Origin: an uncultured Acidimicrobiia bacterium
Lineage (GTDB): Bacteria; Actinomycetota; Acidimicrobiia; Spongiisociales; JAENVV01
Assembly: GCA_905480085.1 (NCBI GenBank)
Contig: CAJQPD010000356.1
Location: 1 to 9,934, forward strand
DNA length: 9,934 nt
Direction of reading: 5' to 3'
Positions 1-5,176 of the stretch are shown here, one piece after another. Numbering within the stretch: position 1 is the stretch's first letter; each line of letters begins with the position of its first letter. Made by a program: the position numbers and the translations under genes. The notes under the pieces are model-generated. The model worked only from the letters and a program-made list of their open reading frames with translations. It made no database searches and had not been told where the DNA came from.

Positions 1-76
1 TCCCAACAAGCCAGGGGTGATCAATCCGGCCTGGATCGGGAAGAACGCCGGGACGATCCTCGCCGAAATCGGCATC
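1..76 (+). repeat. Left arm of a perfect 76-bp inverted repeat
   Basis: Every base at position i pairs with position 227-i, for i from 1 to 76. The match fails at 77/150. The arm reaches the window edge, so its real length is unknown. It lies within coding sequence and looks like a fold-back artefact rather than a functional repeat. Confidence 0.97.
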
Positions 77-1221
77 CAAACGGACCAAGACATACGGTTG
101 GCGGTTGCCGAGGTTCCCAACGACCACAGTTTGGTCTGGACCGAGCAGATGATGCCGATTTCGGCGAGGATCGTCCCGGCGTTCTTCCCGATCCAGGCCG
201 GATTGATCACCCCTGGCTTGTTGGGAGCACCCATCTCACGGAAGATGACCCGCTCCAATCGTTTCAACTCGTGCGCCTTGAGTATGTAGGCCCCGGCGTC
301 GGCCATCGATCGGACCAGACGATCGGCAACGGTGTCGACCACGATGGCAATCTTCTCATCAGTACAGATGATGTTGTTATCGAACGAGGCTCCCGCCACG
401 ATGGCCCGGCCAGCCCGTTCGATATCGGCGGTCTCGTCGACAACGACCGGTGGATTTCCCGGTCCAGCTGCCACGGCTCGCTTGTCGGTCCGCAACGCCT
501 CACGGACGACGGCCGGACCACCGGTCACGAGGAGCACCCGGATATCGGGATGGACCATGAGTTCTTTGGCGCTGTCAATCGTCGGATGCGGGATGGCCGT
601 GACAAGATTGGGCGGTCCGCCGTTGGCCACCACTGCCCGGTTGATCTGTCGGATATTCTCAGCGGAGACTCGTTTGGCCCCAGGGTGAACGTTGAATACG
701 ACGGCGTTCCCGCCCGACAGAATCGAAATGCCGTTGTTGATGATGGTCGAAGTGGGGTTGGTCGTCGGGGTGATCGCTCCGACCAGACCCATCGGCGCCC
801 ACTCGGTGACCGACATGCCACCGTCACCGGTCACGGCTTGGGGCTCAAGGTCCTCGGGGCCGGGCGTCTTGGTGATGACAAGGAGGTTCTTCTTCACCTT
901 GTCCTCGTACCGACCGAGACCGGTCTCGGTGTGGGCAAGGCGTGCCAACGATTCGGCGTGCTCGAACATTGAGCGTCGGATGCCATCAATGATGTCATGG
1001 CGGGCCTTCAATCCCATTTGGGCGTACACCACCTGAGCACGTTTGGCGGCGGCCACCGCCTCGTCGATGCTGGCAAATATGCCATCGCCGAGGTCCATGT
1101 CGACCGCCAGGTCCGCCTGAGCGGCCAGCGTCGCGCCGGGACGATTACCCATTGGCACGTCGCCCATCCGCCGGTGAACCCTGGCGATAATCGCCTGAAC
1201 TTCCTCATCGGTCAGGCTCAT
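1..1221 (-). CDS. CoA-acylating aldehyde dehydrogenase of a BMC (EutE/PduP type), partial and corrupted at its 3' end
   Basis: Converts an aldehyde, most likely acetaldehyde from DeoC, with CoA and NAD+ to the acyl-CoA inside the microcompartment. Visible family marks are the cofactor-region motif ITPTTNPT, AAGPGNPP, and the catalytic cysteine in ASFDNNIICTDEK, which is Cys286 from this start. Residues 2-19 (SLTDEEVQAIIARVHRRM) form an amphipathic helix typical of an encapsulation peptide, followed by a short linker. The ATG at 1221 has an AGAGG ribosome site and lies 15 nt after the BMC-P stop. The frame stays open to the left edge, but homology ends at about position 151. Codons read from 150 down to 1 are antisense of the real gene, because the next stretch is present in inverted orientation. 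The true protein should be longer (family about 450-500 residues). The family call is secure; the C-terminal third is missing or wrong. Confidence 0.9.
   Translation of the reverse strand, partial: MSLTDEEVQAIIARVHRRMGDVPMGNRPGATLAAQADLAVDMDLGDGIFASIDEAVAAAKRAQVVYAQMGLKARHDIIDGIRRSMFEHAESLARLAHTETGLGRYEDKVKKNLLVITKTPGPEDLEPQAVTGDGGMSVTEWAPMGLVGAITPTTNPTSTIINNGISILSGGNAVVFNVHPGAKRVSAENIRQINRAVVANGGPPNLVTAIPHPTIDSAKELMVHPDIRVLLVTGGPAVVREALRTDKRAVAAGPGNPPVVVDETADIERAGRAIVAGASFDNNIICTDEKIAIVVDTVADRLVRSMADAGAYILKAHELKRLERVIFREMGAPNKPGVINPAWIGKNAGTILAEIGIICSVQTKLWSLGTSATANRMSWSVWMPISARIVPAFFPIQAGLITPGLLG
2..151 (+). pseudogene. Inverted fragment of the same aldehyde dehydrogenase, read on the plus strand
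   Basis: In plus frame 2 this stretch encodes good EutE/PduP-like protein. It begins with the residues already encoded on the minus strand at 226-151 (PNKPGVINPAWIGKNAG onward). It then adds new family-like sequence including DIRLAVAEVPNDHSLVWTEQ, which matches the region after the catalytic cysteine in acylating aldehyde dehydrogenases. It has no start of its own. I read it as the true continuation of the minus-strand gene placed on the wrong strand by a fold-back event, not as a separate gene. Confidence 0.8.
151..226 (-). repeat. Right arm of the 76-bp inverted repeat
   Basis: Reverse complement of 1-76, separated from it by 74 bases (77-150). This arm is in the natural orientation for the minus-strand aldehyde dehydrogenase and joins smoothly to the rest of that gene. 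Confidence 0.97.
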
Positions 1222-1236
1222 GGCCTACCTCTGGGC

Positions 1237-1524
1237 CTACTTGGTGTATCGCTCATCGCCGCCCACTTCCCACGAATCGACAATCGCCATCACGACGGCA
1301 TCGCAGGGTCGCTCAAACGTGTATTCGGTTTGGCGAGCGGAGCTCCCACTGGCGTACATGACCACTTCACCGACCCCGGCGCCTACCGCGTCAGCGGCAA
1401 CCACGTAGCTGCCGCTGCCCTGGTTATCGAGGTCCAACTGCTCCAGCAGGAGGAAGGTGATTCCGTCGAGACGGGGTTCCTTACGACTGGCAACAACCGT
1501 TCCCGCTACTCGTGCGAGAAGCAT
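1237..1524 (-). CDS. BMC-P pentameric vertex shell protein (EutN/CcmL family)
   Basis: A 95-residue protein of the usual EutN/CcmL length. These proteins form pentamers that cap the vertices of the polyhedral shell. Family marks are the N-terminal strand [15 protein letters not shown], the central [18 protein letters not shown] and the following GSSAR, then a C-terminal [12 protein letters not shown]. The ATG at 1524 is chosen over upstream starts in the same frame because it begins exactly at the family N-terminus and has a GGGGGA ribosome site about 6 nt ahead. It lies 13 nt after BMC-H and 15 nt before the aldehyde dehydrogenase. It is the only vertex protein in the window. Identification is secure. 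Confidence 0.95.
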   Translation of the reverse strand: MLLARVAGTVVASRKEPRLDGITFLLLEQLDLDNQGSGSYVVAADAVGAGVGEVVMYASGSSARQTEYTFERPCDAVVMAIVDSWEVGGDERYTK

Positions 1525-1537
1525 GGTATTCCCCCGT

Positions 1538-1828
1538 CTACTTGGCGGCCTCTGACCGGCCAAGCGGCAGAATCGCGTCGAGCGAATCGTGCGGGCGGGC
1601 AATGACATGGCTGGCGATAATCTCTCCAACACGTTCCCCGCCTCTGATTCCCGCTTCGACCGCCGCCTTGACCGCAGCAACGTCGCCACGAATAATGGCG
1701 GTGACATAGCCTCCACCTGTCTCTTCGTACGATACGAACTCGACTTTGGCAGCCTTCACCATTGCGTCGGCTGCTTCCACCATGGCCGCAAAGCTGCGAG
1801 CCTCAATCATTCCTAATGCATCTGCCAT
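1538..1828 (-). CDS. BMC-H hexameric shell protein (PduA/CcmK family)
   Basis: A 96-residue single-domain BMC protein (Pfam BMC) that tiles the shell facets as hexamers. The start [23 protein letters not shown] and the [14 protein letters not shown] segment are classic. The pore loop reads ETGGGYV, with the small glycine residues usual for a narrow pore passing polar metabolites. The C-terminus [17 protein letters not shown] ends soon after the fold, with no added targeting tail. Its ribosome site is the strongest in the operon, in keeping with the need for many copies. It is the only BMC-H seen, so the facets would be one hexamer type plus the tandem-domain trimer. Confidence 0.97.
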   Translation of the reverse strand: MADALGMIEARSFAAMVEAADAMVKAAKVEFVSYEETGGGYVTAIIRGDVAAVKAAVEAGIRGGERVGEIIASHVIARPHDSLDAILPLGRSEAAK

Positions 1829-1830
1829 TT

Positions 1831-1842
1831 CTTCCTCCTCTT
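1831..1842 (-). promoter_or_regulatory. Very strong ribosome binding site of the BMC-H gene
   Basis: On the minus strand this reads AAGAGGAGGAAG. The AGGAGG core is 5 nt from the ATG at 1828, and it lies in the longest intergenic gap of the operon (1829-1872). This nearly ideal Shine-Dalgarno suggests raised translation of the major shell tile. Confidence 0.8.
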
Positions 1843-1872
1843 AACGTACGTTCTTGTGGATCTGGTCTTCGG

Positions 1873-2499
1873 TCAGTTCTGGTCGCGCCCCTCAATCCCT
1901 TCAAGAGAGGCGACGGCGGCCCGCCATCCAACCTCGATGTCGGCTTCCTCTCCGCCCAGGTACACCCGGCCGGCCGCCCCGAATGCGCGGACCTCGAGGA
2001 TGTTGATGTTGGCGGCCTTCTCGGCTTCGTTCGCGGCCAGGGCGGCATACGCCGCCGGCACGCACTCCATGACATAGAGCGTCTGGCCGGGGGTAATCAT
2101 TTGACCGTGACGCATTTTGTTGATGAGTTGGGCCTGGTGGTCGTCGATGTTGCGAACGATCTGGCTCGATAAGATCTTTGGTTTGAGTCGATCGGTTTCT
2201 TTGAGGTCCATCGCTTCGAGGATGGCTTCACCCGCCCCCCGGGTCTCGGCCTGCTCCGGAGAATGGATCTCCAGCAGGCCGAACACTCGCTCGACGATCT
2301 GCATACCGGGCTTCACCGCGTTCGACTTCAACGCAATATCAGTGAGGCGATTGATCTCGATTCCCGGTGAGATTTCGACATACAAGGCAGCCTCTTTTGC
2401 GAGCGGAAGAAAGCCACTCGCCGTAGTGCCGATGAACGCGGCGTGTTGGGGTTGCAGGCTGTCGAGGAATACAAACGACCTCAGTTCAATATTGCTCAC
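1873..2499 (-). CDS. BMC-T tandem-domain (trimeric) shell protein
   Basis: A 208-residue shell protein with two BMC domains in tandem, about residues 1-105 and 108-205, forming pseudo-hexameric trimers that usually hold the larger, gated pores. It resembles from memory the mycobacterial MSM0275 type: an opening [14 protein letters not shown], then [32 protein letters not shown] and [17 protein letters not shown]. The GTG at 2499 is preferred over an upstream TTG at 2526: AGGAGGAG lies 6 nt before it (2506-2513) and it begins at the family N-terminus. The gene overlaps the 3' end of deoC by 14 nt, so its ribosome site lies inside deoC and translation is probably coupled. Family is secure; subclass and pore gating are inferred. 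Confidence 0.93.
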   Translation of the reverse strand: MSNIELRSFVFLDSLQPQHAAFIGTTASGFLPLAKEAALYVEISPGIEINRLTDIALKSNAVKPGMQIVERVFGLLEIHSPEQAETRGAGEAILEAMDLKETDRLKPKILSSQIVRNIDDHQAQLINKMRHGQMITPGQTLYVMECVPAAYAALAANEAEKAANINILEVRAFGAAGRVYLGGEEADIEVGWRAAVASLEGIEGRDQN

Positions 2500-3334
2500 T
2501 TGATGCTCCTCCTGTGACAATGGCAATTCCTGCTGAGGCGCCGATGCGGGTGGCTCCCGCCGCGATCATCTCCTCGGCGTCTTCCCGGCTACGGACGCCA
2601 CCGGACGCTTTGATTCCCATCTTGGGACCGACCGTTTCTCGCATAAGCAGGACATCCCCGACCGTCGCACCGCCTCCGGCATAGCCAGTGGAGGTCTTGA
2701 CGTAATCAGCTTTGGCAAGCAGAGCGAGATGTGACGCCATCACCTTTTCGGAATCCTCCAGAAGGGAGGTTTCGATAATGACCTTGTTGAGAGCGCCCAC
2801 TTCATGACAAGCATCCGACACTTTGGCAATATCATCCTGAACGACGTCGTACTGACCGGACTTAAGCGCTCCGATGTTGATAACCATGTCGATCTCCCTG
2901 GCTCCATCCCGAAGTACCCGGCGAGCTTCCATCGCCTTGATCTCGGAAAGTGTGGCCCCGAATGGGAATCCGACCACCGACGCAACCTTGACCTCACTCC
3001 CCCGCAAAGCGATAGCGGCCCGTTTTACCCAGGCCGGATTGACGCAGACCGAGGCGAACCCGTATTCGCGGGCCTCGGCGCACAGGACGTCGATGTCATC
3101 GGCGGTCGCGTCCGGCTTAAGGAGCGTGTGATCGATGTATTTCGCAAGGTCCATGGGCACCTCGGCACCCTGACCCCGGTAACTGACCCGATCGGCACCA
3201 TTGGCGACCACATCACGGACCCGGTCGGGGCTGTGGGCTGCACAGGATCCATGACAGTCGGCACAGGGATCGCCACCGTTGAGGGCTGCGATCACTTCTT
3301 TAGTCACGGCTTCGATGAGTTCTTGCTGATTCAT
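2486..3334 (-). CDS. deoC: Deoxyribose-phosphate aldolase (DERA) with encapsulation peptide and Cys-rich linker
   Basis: Class I aldolase cleaving 2-deoxyribose 5-phosphate to acetaldehyde and glyceraldehyde 3-phosphate. The core begins at about residue 61 ([17 protein letters not shown]). The Schiff-base lysine is Lys213 in YVKTSTGY, the second lysine is Lys242 in IKASGGVR, and the catalytic aspartate is Asp149 in [10 protein letters not shown]. The 60-residue N-terminal extension is unusual against the roughly 220-260 residues of housekeeping enzymes. Residues 2-20 form an amphipathic encapsulation-type helix ([19 protein letters not shown]), followed by [11 protein letters not shown] at 24-34. 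The ATG at 3334 has a CCGGAG site 6 nt ahead and overlaps the RpiB stop as ATGA. It is a signature enzyme of SPU-type BMC loci and supplies aldehyde to the dehydrogenase encoded downstream. Identification is very secure. Confidence 0.96.
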   Translation of the reverse strand: MNQQELIEAVTKEVIAALNGGDPCADCHGSCAAHSPDRVRDVVANGADRVSYRGQGAEVPMDLAKYIDHTLLKPDATADDIDVLCAEAREYGFASVCVNPAWVKRAAIALRGSEVKVASVVGFPFGATLSEIKAMEARRVLRDGAREIDMVINIGALKSGQYDVVQDDIAKVSDACHEVGALNKVIIETSLLEDSEKVMASHLALLAKADYVKTSTGYAGGGATVGDVLLMRETVGPKMGIKASGGVRSREDAEEMIAAGATRIGASAGIAIVTGGASSEQY

Positions 3335-4008
3335 GCGTTGCTCCGGAGGTATTGCCGTTCAATGGCTGTGATCTTGTCGACTCGATCGGCGTGGCGGCCC
3401 GGCGCCCACGGCGTTTCGAGCCAGGTCTCGGTGATCTGTAGGGCGAGAGCAGGGCCAATCAGGCCGGCGCCCAATGTCAGCACATTGGCGTGGTTGTGTT
3501 CCCGAGAATTTCGGGCGCTTGAGAGGTCGTAACAGAGAGCAGCTCGAACACCGGGTACCTTGTTTGCAACCATGGCCGAACCGATACCGGCCCCATCGAT
3601 GATGATGCCGCACGTAACTTCGCCTGCCGAAACCAGTTTGGCGACTGCCAACGCAAAATCGGGATAATCGACCGACTCCGCACTGTTCGTTCCGCAGTCG
3701 ACGACCTCGTAACCCTGCTCTTTGAGGCGGAACCCAATGCGCTCTTTGAGGGAGAATCCACCGTGATCACACCCGATCGCGATGGTCGTTGTCGAGGCGA
3801 TCGCGGGCGTAGAAGCCGATTGAACAAGGGACGACGGTTCGGCGGTTGAAGCAGGTGTCAGTCCAGACACGACCCGCCGCACGACTTCGCGGATTTCGGC
3901 TTCTGATGGCATCGCTGCGGACACTAGCGCCGGCTCAGGAGTCGAGAGTAAACGTTGGCCAATTATCGGACGGACAATCTCCCTGATGGCTTCGGACGAG
4001 GAACTCAT
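3331..4008 (-). CDS. RpiB/LacAB-family sugar-phosphate isomerase with two N-terminal encapsulation-like helices
   Basis: RpiB-fold enzyme (ribose-5-phosphate isomerase B family), aldose-ketose isomerisation of a sugar phosphate. The core starts at about residue 74 with IAIGCDHGG (His82). It includes REHNHANVLTLG (His171) and a conserved arginine in PGRHADRV (Arg205). At the place of the E. coli catalytic cysteine (LICGTG) it has Asp138 (IIIDGAGIG), so chemistry or substrate may differ. The first 73 residues are an extension. Helix SEAIREIVRPIIGQRL (5-20) and helix SEAEIREVVRRVVSGL (35-50) both have the i, i+3/4, i+7 hydrophobic pattern of encapsulation peptides. An Ala/Ser/Thr/Pro-rich linker follows. 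The start overlaps the regulator stop by 4 nt (ATGA) and the end overlaps deoC by 4 nt. Its ribosome site is weak, so translational coupling is likely. The family is secure, the exact substrate is not. Confidence 0.92.
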   Translation of the reverse strand: MSSSSEAIREIVRPIIGQRLLSTPEPALVSAAMPSEAEIREVVRRVVSGLTPASTAEPSSLVQSASTPAIASTTTIAIGCDHGGFSLKERIGFRLKEQGYEVVDCGTNSAESVDYPDFALAVAKLVSAGEVTCGIIIDGAGIGSAMVANKVPGVRAALCYDLSSARNSREHNHANVLTLGAGLIGPALALQITETWLETPWAPGRHADRVDKITAIERQYLRSNA

Positions 4009-4403
4009 GGCCGCCGCCGTGAAGAGGGAAGCGGACGCCGCTCGTGTCGGCCATTGCCGGCGCGCGACGCACCGTGTCGGCCACCCGGGACGATATGGAG
4101 ACCGTCCGACAGGTCTCCGATTGGCTGGTAGACGACCCGCATTAGCTGACGCAACGGTCCAGCAAACGGACTCGACTCGTTGATCTCCACGGTCCGGGCC
4201 CGGCCCACCCGCTCTTCCACAACCACCCCCGATTCCAGGAGTCGGTTGACCTCGCGCATGACGGTGGTTTGATCGACACCAATCGCCCTGGCAAGGTCCG
4301 AGAGGGTTCGCGGACGCTCAGTTCGAAAGAAGAGCTCAACCAACAGCTCACGTTGCGTCTCTGTACGCAATATGGGTACGATTTGTTGAGTACTATTCTG
4401 CAC
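4005..4403 (-). CDS. Winged-helix transcriptional regulator, first gene of the BMC operon
   Basis: A small DNA-binding protein of ArsR/MarR-like winged-helix type. TLSDLARAIGVDQTTVMREV is the helix-turn-helix and RLLESGVVVEERVGRARTVEI is the wing. I place the start at GTG 4403 (132 residues) because a strong promoter puts the transcript start at about that base. An upstream in-frame ATG at 4424 (139 residues) lies inside the promoter spacer. The C-terminal tail, from about residue 100 on, is Gly/Arg-rich and not recognisable. The YQPIGDLSDGLHIVPGG segment resembles the entry to the nucleotidyltransferase-like domain of longer regulators of this sort, so the protein may be a shortened relative. 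It overlaps rpiB by 4 nt. It probably represses its own operon through the CTGC/GCAG sites at its promoter. Ligand unknown; a sugar phosphate is a guess. Confidence 0.75.
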   Translation of the reverse strand: MQNSTQQIVPILRTETQRELLVELFFRTERPRTLSDLARAIGVDQTTVMREVNRLLESGVVVEERVGRARTVEINESSPFAGPLRQLMRVVYQPIGDLSDGLHIVPGGRHGASRAGNGRHERRPLPSSRRRP

Positions 4404-4433
4404 ACTACGCAGTATATTCTGCATTAGATGCAG
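4398..4433. promoter_or_regulatory. Phased operator: four alternating CTGC/GCAG half-sites
   Basis: CTGC at 4398, GCAG at 4409, CTGC at 4419 and GCAG at 4430 are spaced 11, 10 and 11 bp, one helical turn each. They give the near-palindrome GCAGTATATTCTGC (4409-4422) over the -10 box and CTGCATTAGATGCAG (4419-4433) in the promoter spacer. TATTCTGCA is also directly repeated 21 bp apart (4394-4402 and 4415-4423). Binding here by the winged-helix protein encoded just downstream would block RNA polymerase. The sites are seen; the binding protein is inferred. Confidence 0.65.
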
Positions 4434-4440
4434 CAGTCAA
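4411..4440 (-). promoter_or_regulatory. Sigma-70-type promoter of the BMC operon
   Basis: On the minus strand TTGACT (4440-4435) is followed by an 18-bp spacer and TATACT (4416-4411), close to consensus in both boxes. The transcript start should fall at about 4405-4403, where GTG CAG AAT begins the regulator, so the message would be leaderless. No other comparably good promoter was seen on the minus strand between 4440 and the left edge. Confidence 0.75.
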
Positions 4441-4621
4441 GAGATCAAGTCCGAATCCACTGGCGGAAGGGTGCCTCAATCGGTGAATCGCTCCTCCAAA
4501 AATGCCTAAAGCGGCAGTTAGCGGCTCGAAATAATGCCGACTCAGGCGGCACCCAACTTGAGTTGGCAATAGAGTGTGGACGAGGACGTCCCAAAAGGGC
4601 AGCCCGGACGAAGGGATAGCC
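4434..4621. other. Divergent intergenic region between the BMC operon and the GYD gene
   Basis: About 190 bases without a supported gene. It holds the -35 box of the BMC promoter at its left end and a 14-bp palindrome CCAACTTGAGTTGG at 4553-4566. A TAGAGT (4570-4575) could be a -10 box for the plus-strand gene, but I see no convincing -35. Short open frames here lack starts and ribosome sites worth calling. Confidence 0.5.
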
Positions 4622-4951
4622 ATGGCCAAGTACATCACTTTCTTTTCCTATTCGAGTGATGCCGTAAAAGGCATGATTCATCACCCGAGCGACCGTGCCG
4701 CAGCCGCTACAGCTCTGGTTGAATCGCTCGGCGGAACGGTCGAAGCCTTCTACTGGATGCAGGGCCAACACGACGGATTTCTCATCACCGAACTGCCGGA
4801 TAGCGCGAGCGGGGCGGCCCTGGTTGCTGCTGTCGCCAGCACCGGTGCGATCGGCAACCTCGAAACTCACGAGTTGTTCGATCACGACCAGCAGAGCGCA
4901 ATCGTCGCCGCTGCCAAGAAGGCCCTGGAGGCCTACGTCCCACCCAACTAA
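4622..4951 (+). CDS. GYD-domain protein
   Basis: A 109-residue soluble protein of the GYD family (PF08734), a small ferredoxin-like-fold domain of unproved biochemical role. Typical marks are the opening KYITFFSYSSDAVKGM, the motif QGQHDGFLITELPD (the usual 'GxYD' position reads QHDG here), and AAVASTGAIGNLETHELF. The ATG at 4622 begins the family domain; an earlier GTG at 4574 would add residues with no family support. A moderate AAGGGAT site precedes it. It is transcribed away from the BMC operon across a 200-bp divergent region and ends before a strong hairpin, so it looks like a single-gene unit. A functional link to the BMC is not shown. Confidence 0.82.
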   Translation: MAKYITFFSYSSDAVKGMIHHPSDRAAAATALVESLGGTVEAFYWMQGQHDGFLITELPDSASGAALVAAVASTGAIGNLETHELFDHDQQSAIVAAAKKALEAYVPPN

Positions 4952-4997
4952 TACGTGCCGGTCTGGACCCGCATTCGCGCGACTAATCCAAAAGAGT

Positions 4998-5030
4998 GCG
5001 GTCCTGAATCACCGTTTGATTCAGGACCGC
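4998..5030 (+). terminator. Strong hairpin downstream of the GYD gene
   Basis: A perfect 14-bp stem, GCGGTCCTGAATCA (4998-5011) with TGATTCAGGACCGC (5017-5030), closed by a 5-base loop CCGTT. It begins 46 nt after the GYD stop. No T-run follows, as is common for actinobacterial terminators. It could also act as a 3' stabiliser or in both directions. Confidence 0.6.
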
Positions 5031-5176
5031 TCAGATTGACCATGCGAAGGGGCACGACCTCGCTATTGTGGCGACAGTTGCGCGACTGGCGATGAAGAAG
5101 TGGAAACGACCACTGGGGAGCGCATCAAACTGAAATAGCGCCGTTCGCCTGGGCCACACGACCATAGGAGGTCAGA

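Noticed and set aside
271..972. Long plus-strand open frame opposite the aldehyde dehydrogenase
   Set aside because: It is the antisense shadow of a well-supported gene and has no family-like sequence, only repeated Gly/Arg/Asp-rich text typical of shadows in GC-rich DNA.
3233..3265. CADCH in DeoC as a c-type heme site
   Set aside because: It matches CxxCH, but the protein is cytosolic with no signal peptide, and the extra cysteine and histidine fit a metal or redox cluster better than covalent heme.
2804..3532. Plus-strand open frame of 242 codons opposite deoC and rpiB
   Set aside because: It runs antisense across two secure genes and shows no recognisable domain or ribosome site.
4574..4621. 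Longer GYD protein starting at GTG 4574
   Set aside because: The added residues do not match the family, and the ATG at 4622 begins exactly at the domain with a usable ribosome site.
5042..5092. 16-codon open frame beginning MRRGTTSLLW as a leader peptide for the dehydrogenase gene
   Set aside because: It has no ribosome site, no run of a regulatory amino acid and no attenuator hairpin after it.
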